A DNA stretch of 64,000 bases from assembly GCA_903877385.1 (NCBI GenBank), contig CAIRDP010000038.1, forward strand, positions 48,325-112,324, given 5' to 3'. The notes below the pieces were generated by a model, which had not been told where the DNA came from, made no database searches, and was given only the letters and a program-made list of their open reading frames with translations. The position numbers and the translations under genes were made by a program. Of the stretch, positions 33,658 through 43,399 are shown in pieces (position 1 is the first letter of the stretch; the number at the start of each line of letters is the position of its first letter). Origin of the DNA: an uncultured Bacteroidales bacterium (GTDB lineage Bacteria; Bacteroidota; Bacteroidia; Bacteroidales; FEN-979).

Positions 33658-35042
33658 CATAGCCTGCACTTCACAAGTTTCCGGTTTTCATTCACCCCCT
33701 GGTTGATGAAAAAGGCCTCGCCATCGTAAATTTCTATCTTTTCGGGAAAGGGAAAGGGCAGGATCGTTCCTGCTTTTAATTTACCTGTTTCAAGGTCAAT
33801 CCTGTTGAGCCGGACCATCCCGGCTTTAATGAAGGCTGTATAAACATTACGGTTTAATTCATCAACCAGTATACTGCTACCCCAACGCCAGCCCGTTTCA
33901 GAAAGCCTTATTGCAAAGCTGCTGTCGGGAGTTGATAAGGCATCTTTATGAAACGAGACCGGGACCGTCTTTATCTGCTTCCCGTCCTTGTCCAATAATT
34001 CAATTACATCGCTTCCGAAATTAAAGAAAGCGATAGTATTATGGTTTGTTTTAATCACAGGGTAGGTCATGTTAAAGTATTCGAAGGCATGGGCCCTGGC
34101 TTCGAATTTGCCATAAGTTCCCCCTTCTATCTCTGAGGATGAAAAATCAAATGCCCGTTCACTTTCAATATCATCGGTGTCGGAGGCGTTATTCCCGCTT
34201 GTCGCATTATTCCAACGGGCATAAAAGGTCTGGTCATCAGAAAACTCTGTGACTTTTTTACTGTTGATGACCTGGCGTATGTATTTCTTCCCTGTTCCCG
34301 GTTCAATATACCCGAACCTTGTCCCGAAACCCTTATAAATGTTTTCCTGGAAATATATGTGCTCGTTCATGCTGAAGATAAAAGGCCTGAACAGGGTCCT
34401 CAATGAATCGAGAGTGGTTTTAAATAAAAAATCTATCGTTTTTGTCTCCTTGTTAAAATAACACTGGTAAGCATTCCCTTGCTTTGAACAGTAGTGAATG
34501 TTTGAAAGAAAATCCTTGTAAAGAAGGCTGGGTGGCAATTCCGGCAGTTCCGTTACCGACAGGGTGTCGCCGAACCTGTTCAGCAGGACCAGTTGCGAGC
34601 GCTTAAGCAAGGTGCGAAAAACCAGCAGCAGAACCTGATCATCCATCAGTTCATAATCCAGAACAGAATAATCCCTGTTTTTAAACAGGAAGGAATAATT
34701 GTTTGCCGTAATGTTTACTTCTTTCAGGTTGTAAGACCTGGGACTCAGCAGAAATTCGAGCGGGCTGCCCGGAACCCGGTTGACTTCATAAAACCCGTCC
34801 TTATAGCCTATGCATGAAAATTCAAGTCCTGAAGGGGTTTTATCAAGTTTGAGTACAAACCGTCCGTCCTTACCTGTTGCAGTCCCTGCTGCAGTGCCAG
34901 ACACCTTGATGTTGACCCCGGGTATGGGCTTAAGGGTCTGTTCATCCCTGATCATCCCTTTTAAAAGGAAGCTTTGTGATACAACCGCCGGATGAATTAA
35001 CAATAAAAAGAATGTCAGGCTTAAAATTGCAGGAATCTTCAT
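33657..35042 (-). CDS. Exported CarboxypepD_reg plus six-bladed propeller-like protein
   Basis: A 461-residue protein with a signal peptide ending VVSQ (about residue 23). A CarboxypepD_reg-like domain (KGMIRDEQTLKPIPGVNIKVSGT, GRFVLKLDKTPSG, SCIGYKDGFYEV, SYNLKEVNITANN) is followed by about 340 residues with the strand-rich, Tyr/Trp/Asp pattern of six-bladed beta-propellers in Bacteroidota. The propeller assignment is by pattern only. No C-terminal T9SS domain. Precedes the lipoprotein gene. Confidence 0.72.
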   Translation of the reverse strand: MKIPAILSLTFFLLLIHPAVVSQSFLLKGMIRDEQTLKPIPGVNIKVSGTAAGTATGKDGRFVLKLDKTPSGLEFSCIGYKDGFYEVNRVPGSPLEFLLSPRSYNLKEVNITANNYSFLFKNRDYSVLDYELMDDQVLLLVFRTLLKRSQLVLLNRFGDTLSVTELPELPPSLLYKDFLSNIHYCSKQGNAYQCYFNKETKTIDFLFKTTLDSLRTLFRPFIFSMNEHIYFQENIYKGFGTRFGYIEPGTGKKYIRQVINSKKVTEFSDDQTFYARWNNATSGNNASDTDDIESERAFDFSSSEIEGGTYGKFEARAHAFEYFNMTYPVIKTNHNTIAFFNFGSDVIELLDKDGKQIKTVPVSFHKDALSTPDSSFAIRLSETGWRWGSSILVDELNRNVYTAFIKAGMVRLNRIDLETGKLKAGTILPFPFPEKIEIYDGEAFFINQGVNENRKLVKCRL

Positions 35043-35087
35043 TGCTTCCTTTAAGGTTTAGTAAATTATTACCGTGAATACGAATTC

Positions 35088-35645
35088 TTACTGATCCTGG
35101 GGAGGTTCCTGGTATGGTACGACCCTGATCAGGGTGACCCTGCCATCAAGTCCTATTTCAAAAAACACATCATCAAAAAGATCGGTGCCCGGTATCCCCC
35201 TGGGATTCATGAATTTTGCGTGGATCATTAAGGAATTATTCACAGGATCAATCTTTTCGAAACGTGGATCAACCATTACCGATTTTTCATAAGTGAGAAT
35301 GTCGTCATATTCTTTTTTTATCAATTTTTTGGTGACAAGAATTTCTTTTTCAAACTGTTGGTGCTGTATCTTGAATTTAAAAAACCTGTCGCGGTACTGT
35401 TTCACAAGAGTGTCGTTGATCGTGTCATAAATTGTGAATTCAGCACCGCATTCAGTAAAGCATTTCAGGTTGAACTTACTGTTATTGACGATAATGTCGG
35501 TGTCGAACGATTCATCCTTCCGGATGTCACAGTCAACTTTCCGATTCACATATTCCCTGGTCCTGAACCCGGGCCCTGTGCTCCTGAAGTAATTACAGGC
35601 TGAACAAATTGATAAAACGATCAGGAAACAACTTAACCTTGCCAT
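35088..35645 (-). CDS. Lipoprotein of unknown function
   Basis: A 185-residue protein. The ATG at 35643-35645 gives MARLSCFLIVLSICSAC with a lipobox Cys; the longer frame uses TTG and would put the signal internally. The mature part is charged and strand-like (REYVNRKVDCDIRKDESF, FTECGAEFTIYDTINDTL, FEIGLDGRVTLIRVVPY) with three Cys after the lipid anchor. No family recognised. It has a -7 element 58 bases upstream. Confidence 0.65.
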   Translation of the reverse strand: MARLSCFLIVLSICSACNYFRSTGPGFRTREYVNRKVDCDIRKDESFDTDIIVNNSKFNLKCFTECGAEFTIYDTINDTLVKQYRDRFFKFKIQHQQFEKEILVTKKLIKKEYDDILTYEKSVMVDPRFEKIDPVNNSLMIHAKFMNPRGIPGTDLFDDVFFEIGLDGRVTLIRVVPYQEPPQDQ

Positions 35646-35702
35646 ATTTTTATTATTTCTTTTCCCGGGCAACCTTTCCTGTTTCCCGTGTTAATTGATT
35701 AA

Positions 35703-35710
35703 CAAAAGTA
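35703..35710 (-). promoter_or_regulatory. -7 element of the lipoprotein gene at 35645
   Basis: Minus-strand TACTTTTG, an exact TAnnTTTG match 58 bases upstream of the ATG. Lacks a clear TTTG upstream. Confidence 0.45.
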
Positions 35711-35738
35711 ATAAGATGTTTCTATAAAGAGCAGGTAA

Positions 35739-37301
35739 ATGAAAAAGCAATTTAAAGGGATATTCAATATCTTACCGATTTTTCTTTCCATAGTTTTATG
35801 CCATGGAGCATTTGTAATCCCCGCACACGCCCAAACGGGTGTATACACACTCAACGGAGGAACTGCAACTCAAACAGGACAGACTTATGCAGCAATTTCT
35901 GCAGACCAGTCGGCCGTGTATGTCCTGAATTCGGGTCATCTCAGCCTGAATAACTGTACCATGACCAAAACCGGCGATGCCTCAAACGTCAACAACAGCA
36001 GCCAGTACGGGCTCAATGCAGGTGTGCTTGCTAACCTGGCAGGCGTTATCACCATCGCGGGAGGATCGGTGACAACCAATGCCTCAGGCGGGAACGGACT
36101 GTTTGCATCAGGATCCGGTTCAGCTATAAGCATGTCAAACGGTACCATTAATGCTTCGGGAGGGAATGCCCATGGAGTTGATGCGACTTATGCGGGTTCG
36201 GTAAGCCTCAACAATGTAGATGTAACCACTACAGGAGCAAGTTCTTCGGCGATAGCAACTGATTTCGGAGGTGGAACGGTAACGGTGACTGGCGGTACAA
36301 TTATTGCTGCATCGACTGCTGCAAACAGCCATTCGGCCGGGATCTATTCGACCGGAATAATATCGGTTACAGGGGCAACGGTCAGTTCGGCAGGGGATTG
36401 CGGCGGTGTCATTGACGGAGCCAATTCAATTTTACTTACAAATACTTCCCTCAGCGGGATTACCGAAGGGATCAAGATATGGAAGACTGCACCGGCCAGC
36501 GGGGCAGCTACCGTGACCATCAGCGGAGGCTCTCTTAATTCCACTGCAGGTGACGCCCTTTATGTTACGGGTGAAACCGGGAATGCAGCCACTGCAGCCT
36601 TAACCGTGAGCGATGGGGCAAGTATCAGCGCAGGTACCGGGAACATCCTTAACGTAATCAGTTCTTCAACGGCAACATTCACTGCCAGCGGGGTAACACT
36701 CAATGGAAACCTGGTCACTGCGGGAGGAAGCACGATAACGGCTGCTCTGGAAAATTCGACTTCCCTCACGGGAATTATAAACGCTGCTTCTTTAAGCCTT
36801 GATGCAACAAGTTCATGGATACTGGGCGGAAATTCAATCTTGACTACGGTGAGCGATCAATCGGGGATCTCGGGGCTTACCGTTACGAATATTACAGGGA
36901 ACGGTTTCAGCGCACATTATGATGCAAACCTCTCTGGTAATCTTTACCTTGGAGGTAAGATCTATTCACTCGTAAACGGCGGGTATCTTACGCCTGGCAG
37001 CGTGAACGTAGGGGTGGAGCAGATCAGTGGCATGGACGGGCAGGATTTTATACTCGGCCAGAATTACCCAAACCCTTTCAGCAGTTCAACAACTGTGACA
37101 TTCGGGATCGGCCGTCCTTCCTCTGTTGTACTCACAATTTATAACATTATGGGCCAGGCTGTATGTATACTGGAAAAAGGAAACATGGCGGCAGGAACAT
37201 ATTCAGTGCAGTTCGATGCATCTGGCATCGGCAGCGGGATTTATTATTACCAGCTGGGCGTTGACGGTGTGACGAAGACTAAGAAAATGATAGTAAAATA
37301 G
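35739..37301 (+). CDS. Secreted beta-helix-like protein with T9SS type A domain
   Basis: A 520-residue protein with a signal peptide (ending PAHAQTG). A 360-residue Thr/Ser/Gly/Ala-rich region of right-handed beta-helix type has repeating GTI.ASGGNAHGVD, GGTVTVTGGT and SGGSLNSTAGDAL rungs. A C-terminal T9SS type A domain (QNYPNPFSSSTTVTFGI, IYNIMGQAVCIL, GIYYYQLGVDG) ends in MIVK. The repeats resemble autotransporter adhesin or pectate-lyase-like folds. It is exported to the cell surface or medium. No catalytic residues seen; adhesin-like role is inference. Confidence 0.85.
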   Translation: MKKQFKGIFNILPIFLSIVLCHGAFVIPAHAQTGVYTLNGGTATQTGQTYAAISADQSAVYVLNSGHLSLNNCTMTKTGDASNVNNSSQYGLNAGVLANLAGVITIAGGSVTTNASGGNGLFASGSGSAISMSNGTINASGGNAHGVDATYAGSVSLNNVDVTTTGASSSAIATDFGGGTVTVTGGTIIAASTAANSHSAGIYSTGIISVTGATVSSAGDCGGVIDGANSILLTNTSLSGITEGIKIWKTAPASGAATVTISGGSLNSTAGDALYVTGETGNAATAALTVSDGASISAGTGNILNVISSSTATFTASGVTLNGNLVTAGGSTITAALENSTSLTGIINAASLSLDATSSWILGGNSILTTVSDQSGISGLTVTNITGNGFSAHYDANLSGNLYLGGKIYSLVNGGYLTPGSVNVGVEQISGMDGQDFILGQNYPNPFSSSTTVTFGIGRPSSVVLTIYNIMGQAVCILEKGNMAAGTYSVQFDASGIGSGIYYYQLGVDGVTKTKKMIVK

Positions 37302-37396
37302 GAGGGATGGCAATTTAATTCCCCATTTGATTCAGGCAGGGTCTCCCGGTACTGCTTAGGGTTTCTTGTCCCAGCCGGCCTCATACTTTCCTTTGT

Positions 37397-37428
37397 GTTG
37401 AATGTATGAGGATTTCTTGCTAATTTTA
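37397..37428 (+). promoter_or_regulatory. Promoter of the subtilase gene
   Basis: GTTG (37397-37400), 20 bases, TAATTTTA (37421-37428). One mismatch in each box. The leader of about 15 bases fits the ATG at 37451. Confidence 0.55.
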
Positions 37429-37450
37429 CAGCGATTTTAATCCAAGCTAA

Positions 37451-39115
37451 ATGAAAAGTCAATATATCATAGCATTATTGCTGTTTCTGGGTTTTGCAGT
37501 ATCGGCTCAAGTAGCACCGAATAAATTTTTCGTGGCCTTTACCGATAAAAACGGAACCCCGTATAATATTAACAACCCCCAGGCATTTCTTACCCAGAGG
37601 TCCATCGACCGCAGGAATGCCCAGGGAATCCCGGTTGTTGAAAATGATCTGCCGGTAACTCCTTCCTATATCCAACAGGTCGGAAGTCTGGGTGTTTCCA
37701 TACTGAACCCCACCAAATGGCTGAATGGAGTTACCGTATATGCACAGGATACTTCGGTAATGGCTACCATCAGAGCCCTACCATTTGTATCGAGAGTTTA
37801 TAAATGCACCGGGGGGAACAGAACCACACCTGATCCCGACGGCAAATTTCTTATCGAGTCGAAGTTTTCTGTCGTGCCGGGCATTCCCGCAGTTAAATCC
37901 ACATATACATCAACATACAATTATGGCATTTCCTATACCCAGATCCACCAGGTTAAAGGCGATGCACTGCATAACCTGGGATTTCATGGTGAAGGTAAAA
38001 TGATCGCGATCATTGATGCCGGGTTCCAGAATGCCGACTCGATAGCGGCTTTTGACAGTCTGAGGGCTAACGGGCAGATCCTTGGTACCCGCGATTTTGT
38101 TTTGCATGGTAATGATGTTTACCGGGAGTTTTACCATGGAGGGGCGGTGCTTTCGATCATAGGCGGGAACCTCCCGGGCTTGCTTGTAGGAACAGCGCCT
38201 AAAGCCAGTTTCTGGTTATTAAGGTCTGAGGATGTCAATTCTGAAAATATCATAGAGGAATATAACTGGGTCTCGGCTGCCGAGTTTGCCGACAGCGTTG
38301 GGGCCGATGTTTGCAATACCTCCCTGGGGTATACTACGTTTGATGACCCTAAATACAATCATACCTGTGCCGACATGAACGGGCATAAAACCCCAATCAC
38401 AATCGGGGCCAATTTTGCTGCAAGCAAGGGAATGACCATGATAAACAGCGCAGGAAATTCGGGAGGCTCAGGCTGGAATTGTATGAGCGCTCCTGCCGAC
38501 GGTGATTATGTTGAAGCCATAGCTGCCGTGGATTCCAATGGATACAGGGCATGGTTCAGCAGCGTTGGAGTTGACACAGCAGGGAGGGTGAAACCCAATA
38601 TAGCCGCGATGGGTGAGGAAACTGTAGTGGCCCTGCCCGATGGAACTGTTGCCAGGGGAAGCGGCACATCGTTTTCATCTCCTTTAATTGCCGGCCTGGT
38701 AACCTGCCTCTGGCAATCCCATCCAGCGGTTACCAATTTCGATCTTTATTCGGCGATGCAGGGTTCTGCCAGCCAGTACACCCACCCGGATTCACTGCTG
38801 GGTTACGGAATACCAGATTTTGAAAATGCTTTCCTTATTCTAAAGGTTGGTAACACCCCAGCTTTATCAGCTTCCGTGTTTCCTAATCCGTTCACGGATT
38901 ATTTCACTGTGAAGTATATCTGCACCCGGGATGAACAGATCAAACTTCTGCTTTTCGATGAAACAGGAAGACCTGTTGTTGAAAGAATGTCGGCAGGAAT
39001 CCAGGGACAGAATACAATAAGACTGGGGAATCTTTCGGGCTTGAGCCACGGGATCTATTTTCTGCAAATATCCAGTGACAGCTTTACCGAGACCCGCAAA
39101 ATGGTGAAATTGTGA
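37451..39115 (+). CDS. S8 family subtilase with T9SS type A domain
   Basis: A 554-residue secreted serine protease. Signal MKSQYIIALLLFLGFAVSAQ, an I9-like propeptide region (about 20-150), then the catalytic triad: Asp in MIAIIDAGFQN, His in FYHGGAVLSII and Ser in GSGTSFSSPLIAGLV. The oxyanion Asn is probably in INSAGNSGGSG. The T9SS sorting domain is near the end (VFPNPFTDYFTV, LSHGIYFLQIS, ETRKMVKL). The subtilase core is intact, so an active extracellular or surface protease is likely. Confidence 0.93.
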   Translation: MKSQYIIALLLFLGFAVSAQVAPNKFFVAFTDKNGTPYNINNPQAFLTQRSIDRRNAQGIPVVENDLPVTPSYIQQVGSLGVSILNPTKWLNGVTVYAQDTSVMATIRALPFVSRVYKCTGGNRTTPDPDGKFLIESKFSVVPGIPAVKSTYTSTYNYGISYTQIHQVKGDALHNLGFHGEGKMIAIIDAGFQNADSIAAFDSLRANGQILGTRDFVLHGNDVYREFYHGGAVLSIIGGNLPGLLVGTAPKASFWLLRSEDVNSENIIEEYNWVSAAEFADSVGADVCNTSLGYTTFDDPKYNHTCADMNGHKTPITIGANFAASKGMTMINSAGNSGGSGWNCMSAPADGDYVEAIAAVDSNGYRAWFSSVGVDTAGRVKPNIAAMGEETVVALPDGTVARGSGTSFSSPLIAGLVTCLWQSHPAVTNFDLYSAMQGSASQYTHPDSLLGYGIPDFENAFLILKVGNTPALSASVFPNPFTDYFTVKYICTRDEQIKLLLFDETGRPVVERMSAGIQGQNTIRLGNLSGLSHGIYFLQISSDSFTETRKMVKL

Positions 39116-39264
39116 GAGTTCATTGTCAATCAATCATTAAATAAAATTTTATTTGTATTTTAGTTGTTCCGGTGGTAACATTATGAAACCTTCGAAAGTA
39201 TAGACTAAGGTTGTTTTTTTTCATACATATTCAGGCTTCATTATCGTGATATCGCCGGGGATTT

Positions 39265-42048
39265 ATGGAAAAGAAGAGTAAAACCAGCGAAGAACTGCAT
39301 ACAGAATTGCAGGCTTTGCAGCAGAAATATAATTCGCTTTCCGAAACGATCTCTCCCTTAGTTGCAAAGTATCAGGCTCTTTTCGAAAATAGCCTTGACG
39401 CCATACTGCTGACAATTCCCGATGGAAGGATTCTGGCAGCAAACCCTTCGGCATGTTCTATGTTCGGACACAGCGAGGAAGAAATTATTAAACTGGGGAG
39501 AGCCGGTTTGGTTGACGTGACCGATCCTCAGCTTAAAGTACTCCTGCAGGCAAGAAAAGAGTATGGTAAAGCGAGTGGGAAGCTGACGTTTATCAGGAAA
39601 GACGGGAGTAAATTTCCCGCTGAACTGTCCACTTCAATCTTTCGTGATGCCGACGGCCAGGAAATGACAAGCATGGTCATCAGGGATATTTCCCAAAGGG
39701 AGCTTGACGAGAAAGCTTTAAAGGACAGTGAAAATAAACTCCTGGCAAGTAAAACAAAACTTGAAACAGCCCTGGAAAGCATGACCGACGCTGTTTTTAT
39801 TTCCGATTCCAGGGGGCATTTCCTCGATTTTAATGAAGCATTCGCGATTTATCATAAGTTCAGGAGTAAAGAGGAGTGTGCCAGGACACTGGCGGAATAT
39901 CCGAGGTTTTTTGATGTTTTTACGGCTAACGGTGAACTTGCAAGCCTGGAGCAATGGGCAGTCCCCAGGGCTTTACGCGGAGAGACAGCGATAAACGCAG
40001 AATACATCCTCAAACGCAAAGACACCGGAGAGACCTGGGTGGGCAGTTATAATTTCGCCCCTATCCGCGACAGTAATGCCAGGATAGTCGGATCGGTGGT
40101 CACAGCCCGTGACATTACCGAACTGAAAAAAGCTGAAAAAGCTCTCATGGAAAGCGAAGCACTTTTTTCCTCAACTTTTCGTGCCAGCCCTATCCCCATA
40201 AGTATAACGGATATGGCCACCGAGAAATGGATTGAAGTAAATGAAGCTTTCCTGAGCGTAACAAGGTATACCCGTGAAGAAGTCATTGGCAATACATTCA
40301 GGGAATTAAACCTTTGGAAGAATCCTGGTGAGAGGGATAATATGAAAGAAATACTCACCAGAGAAGGAAGCGTCAATAATTTTGAAGTTGAGATCAATAA
40401 AAAGGATGGCAAATCAGGGACCATGCTCATTGCAGTAGAAAAAGTTGATCTTTCGGGTAAGCCGATTTTGCTGATAATGGGAAATGAAATTACTGAAAGG
40501 AAGCATTTTGAAACGGAATTACAGTTTAGAAACATTCTTTTATCAACCCAGCAGGAAGTTTCCATTGACGGGATACTGATAGTGGACGAGAACTTGCGCA
40601 TACTTTCATTTAACCGGAAATTTGTCGACATGTGGGGAATCCCAGCTGATATTCTGGGACAAAAGATCGACAATCCGGTTGTTCAATTCGTCAGCATTCA
40701 AATGCCAAACTCCAGGTTCTTCCAGCAGAGGGTTCAATATATTTTTGATCATAAACAGGAAACCAGCCGTGATGAACTCACACTAATTGATGGCAGGATC
40801 ATTGACAGGTATTCTTCTCCCATGTTCAGTGCCAATAAAGAATACCTTGGTCGCGTAATCTATTTTCGCGATATTACTGAAAGGAAAAGAGTTGAGCAGG
40901 AATTGATCCGGGCTAAAGAAAAAGCAGAGGAAAGCGACCGCCTTAAATCTGCCTTCCTGGCTAACCTGAGCCATGAAATCCGTACGCCTATGAACGGGAT
41001 TCTGGGATTTGCAAGGCTTCTAAGTGAGCCCAGACTCACTGGAGAAGAACAACAGGATTTTATACGGATTATAGAAAAAAGCGGCGAACGCATGCTTAAC
41101 ATCATCAATGATCTGGTTGATATCTCGAAAATTGAATCGGGCCAGATTGATGTTTCTGTATCACTAACAAATATAAACGAGCAAACTGAATATTTGTACG
41201 CCTTCTTCAAACCTTCGGTCGAAGCCAAGGGCCTGCAGTTTTTCGTAAATAACGGTTTGACTATACAGGATTCATTCATTGAGACTGATGGCAATAAACT
41301 ATACAGGATACTTACATGCCTTATAAAAAATTCAATAAAATATACCACTACAGGTTCAATAGAATTCGGGTATGACAAGAAAGACGGTTTTTTTGAATTC
41401 TATGTAAAAGATACCGGAGCAGGTATTCCAGGAGACAGGCAGGATGCTGTTTTTAACCGGTTTGTCCAGGCTGATATTGCCGATAAAAAGGCATTGCAGG
41501 GTGCAGGTTTAGGTTTAACAATTGCCAAAGCCTACGTGGAACTGCTTGGGGGCAGAATCTGGCTGGAAAGTGAAGAAGGACTAGGTTCGGTATTTTCTTT
41601 TACGATACCATGCAGCAAGGGGACTGCAAGGGATTTAACTGATGATAAAAGAATTTCGCATAATGATAAAACCCCGGAAATTCAAAATCTGAAGATATTA
41701 ATTGCTGAAGATGAGCCATCCTCAGATTGGTTAATAACAATATTGCTCAGGAATTTCAGCAAGGAGGTTTTGCATGCCGAAACAGGAGCAGAAGCTGTTG
41801 ATATTTGCCAAAAGAATCCTGATATAGACCTGGTCATGATGGATATTAAAATGCCGGGGATGGATGGATTTGAGGCCACCAGGCGAATCCGCAGGTTTAA
41901 TAAGGAAGTCATCATTATTGCTCAAACAGCCTATGTTATGAGAGGTGACAGGGACAAAACTCTGGAGGCTGGCTGTAATGATTATCTTGGTAAACCGATT
42001 AATAAGAATGAATTAATATCTTTGCTAAACAAGTACTTTAATATATAA
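39265..42048 (+). CDS. Multi-PAS soluble hybrid histidine kinase
   Basis: A 927-residue protein without membrane segments. Four PAS-type domains run over about residues 40-150, 165-290, 295-410 and 425-545 (each ending in DI(S/T)ERK-like sequence). HisKA follows with His570 (LANLSHEIRTPMNG), then a HATPase with DTGAGIPGD and GAGLGLTIAKAY. A receiver with LVMMDIKMPGMDGFEATRRI and final LGKPINKNELI completes it. All catalytic motifs are intact. It ends 2 bases before the GTG-start Ntn hydrolase gene, so the two should be one transcript and may be coupled. Signal and output are unknown. Confidence 0.92.
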   Translation: MEKKSKTSEELHTELQALQQKYNSLSETISPLVAKYQALFENSLDAILLTIPDGRILAANPSACSMFGHSEEEIIKLGRAGLVDVTDPQLKVLLQARKEYGKASGKLTFIRKDGSKFPAELSTSIFRDADGQEMTSMVIRDISQRELDEKALKDSENKLLASKTKLETALESMTDAVFISDSRGHFLDFNEAFAIYHKFRSKEECARTLAEYPRFFDVFTANGELASLEQWAVPRALRGETAINAEYILKRKDTGETWVGSYNFAPIRDSNARIVGSVVTARDITELKKAEKALMESEALFSSTFRASPIPISITDMATEKWIEVNEAFLSVTRYTREEVIGNTFRELNLWKNPGERDNMKEILTREGSVNNFEVEINKKDGKSGTMLIAVEKVDLSGKPILLIMGNEITERKHFETELQFRNILLSTQQEVSIDGILIVDENLRILSFNRKFVDMWGIPADILGQKIDNPVVQFVSIQMPNSRFFQQRVQYIFDHKQETSRDELTLIDGRIIDRYSSPMFSANKEYLGRVIYFRDITERKRVEQELIRAKEKAEESDRLKSAFLANLSHEIRTPMNGILGFARLLSEPRLTGEEQQDFIRIIEKSGERMLNIINDLVDISKIESGQIDVSVSLTNINEQTEYLYAFFKPSVEAKGLQFFVNNGLTIQDSFIETDGNKLYRILTCLIKNSIKYTTTGSIEFGYDKKDGFFEFYVKDTGAGIPGDRQDAVFNRFVQADIADKKALQGAGLGLTIAKAYVELLGGRIWLESEEGLGSVFSFTIPCSKGTARDLTDDKRISHNDKTPEIQNLKILIAEDEPSSDWLITILLRNFSKEVLHAETGAEAVDICQKNPDIDLVMMDIKMPGMDGFEATRRIRRFNKEVIIIAQTAYVMRGDRDKTLEAGCNDYLGKPINKNELISLLNKYFNI

Positions 42049-42050
42049 AA

Positions 42051-43376
42051 GTGGTTAAAACGGAACTGTTTCTGATTTCTTTCCTGGTCCTTCAGTTTGG
42101 CGGGCTTTATACAGCCAGGGCGCAGGGGGTGGCTGACAAGCCGTTGATTACTGTTAAAGAAGGCGCTGTTAGTATTGAAGACAAGGGCCCGTATTACCTT
42201 GTTACCCTGGATTACACCCAGGGTACATCACCGAAGCTTATGGGGGAGGAGTATGGCCGCTGCATCCTTCGGATAGAGCCTGACTATGAGTCTATCATAG
42301 GATATTATATGTTTGAAATTGCCACACTGGAAGGTTTGTGGGGCAACACCATCCCCGAGCGTCTTAAAGTCATACAACCACAACTTGAGCCATTTTTTCG
42401 AAACGAGCTTGACGGTCTTGCTTCGGTAATGAAAGGCAGCTGGAGCTGGAACAAAGAGGAGATCGTATATTGCTTTAACATGATCCCCGACCTGTTCAGG
42501 ACCACCCAATGCAGCGCCTTCGGCTGCTGGGGCGATGCCTCTGAAAACGGGAAAAATGTAGCTTATCGCACCCTTGACTGGTTCGGCGGGTTATTTGCCC
42601 ATGAGTTGCCCGCAATACAGGCTGTTACACGCATAAGGTACCCTGGGAAAACGATCTACCTGATCGGTGCTCTTGGAAACCTCGCCTGCATTAGCGGGAT
42701 CAATCTCAGTACCGGGATTATGGCAGGTATACTCGATTCGGATGTAAGCGGCACGGATTATAATCCTGATGCCTGCCGTTCCTATAGTTTTGACCTGCGC
42801 AAGGCGTTGGAGGAATCGGCTACCTCCTCAATGCTCGCCACCTCAATGACCAGCCTGGCAAGAAAATATGCTTTTTCTCATCTGCTTGTCCTGGCTGATG
42901 AGCAGGAGACAATGATACTGGAGAACAATATTGCCGGGGCAGGTCAAACGCCCCTGAGGGCTTTACGCCATGATACATCTGCATTAAATCCCCAGGTAAG
43001 CTGGAGTTATAAGCATATGATTGCCGCGGTAAATTGCTTTATGCTCAAAGGCCAGATCGACAATTATTCCAATGGGAAGTATGCTAAAATAAACACGGGT
43101 CGCTGGTCGCTGCTGCTTGAAAAGTTAAAAGATAAACTGAACGGGAACAATCATAAATTAAGTCCCGAAAACGTTCGGGAGATCATGTGTTCCTACAGGG
43201 GCAAAGCGCCCGGCTCACTGCTTCTGAACCAGGGTGACCTCTATAACCTTCAAACACAACAGATGATTTTATATATTCCTGCCGACCGTTCCCTTAAAGC
43301 CTTTATTAAACCCAAACAGGGGAAGAACCCCGCTGACCCTGCACCTTTCTTTTATACAATACCTTTGATCCCGTAA
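42051..43376 (+). CDS. Exported Ntn hydrolase of the acyl-CoA:6-APA acyltransferase (C45) type
   Basis: A 441-residue protein with a GTG start (MVKTELFLISFLVLQFGG signal peptide), 2 bases after the kinase stop. The nucleophile is probably Cys in TTQCSAFGCWGDAS, followed by the C45-like NVAYRTLDWFGG, INLSTGIMAGILDSDV and MILENN segments. An N-terminal prodomain of about 130 residues precedes the nucleophile, as in self-processing acyltransferases. The substrate is unknown; family members act on penicillin, acyl-homoserine lactones, bile salts or N-acyl amino acids. No ATG start lies nearby. Confidence 0.72.
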   Translation: MVKTELFLISFLVLQFGGLYTARAQGVADKPLITVKEGAVSIEDKGPYYLVTLDYTQGTSPKLMGEEYGRCILRIEPDYESIIGYYMFEIATLEGLWGNTIPERLKVIQPQLEPFFRNELDGLASVMKGSWSWNKEEIVYCFNMIPDLFRTTQCSAFGCWGDASENGKNVAYRTLDWFGGLFAHELPAIQAVTRIRYPGKTIYLIGALGNLACISGINLSTGIMAGILDSDVSGTDYNPDACRSYSFDLRKALEESATSSMLATSMTSLARKYAFSHLLVLADEQETMILENNIAGAGQTPLRALRHDTSALNPQVSWSYKHMIAAVNCFMLKGQIDNYSNGKYAKINTGRWSLLLEKLKDKLNGNNHKLSPENVREIMCSYRGKAPGSLLLNQGDLYNLQTQQMILYIPADRSLKAFIKPKQGKNPADPAPFFYTIPLIP

Positions 43377-43399
43377 AGATCAGGCGCTCACTTTCATGT

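Noticed and set aside
36344..36769. Minus-strand ORFs inside the beta-helix protein gene
   Set aside because: Long antisense frames are expected in Thr/Ser/Gly-rich repeat coding sequence; they show no start context or homology I recognise.
39139..39154. 16-base palindrome AAATAAAATTTTATTT after the subtilase gene
   Set aside because: All A/T and prone to occur by chance; too weak for a terminator stem and no clear role.
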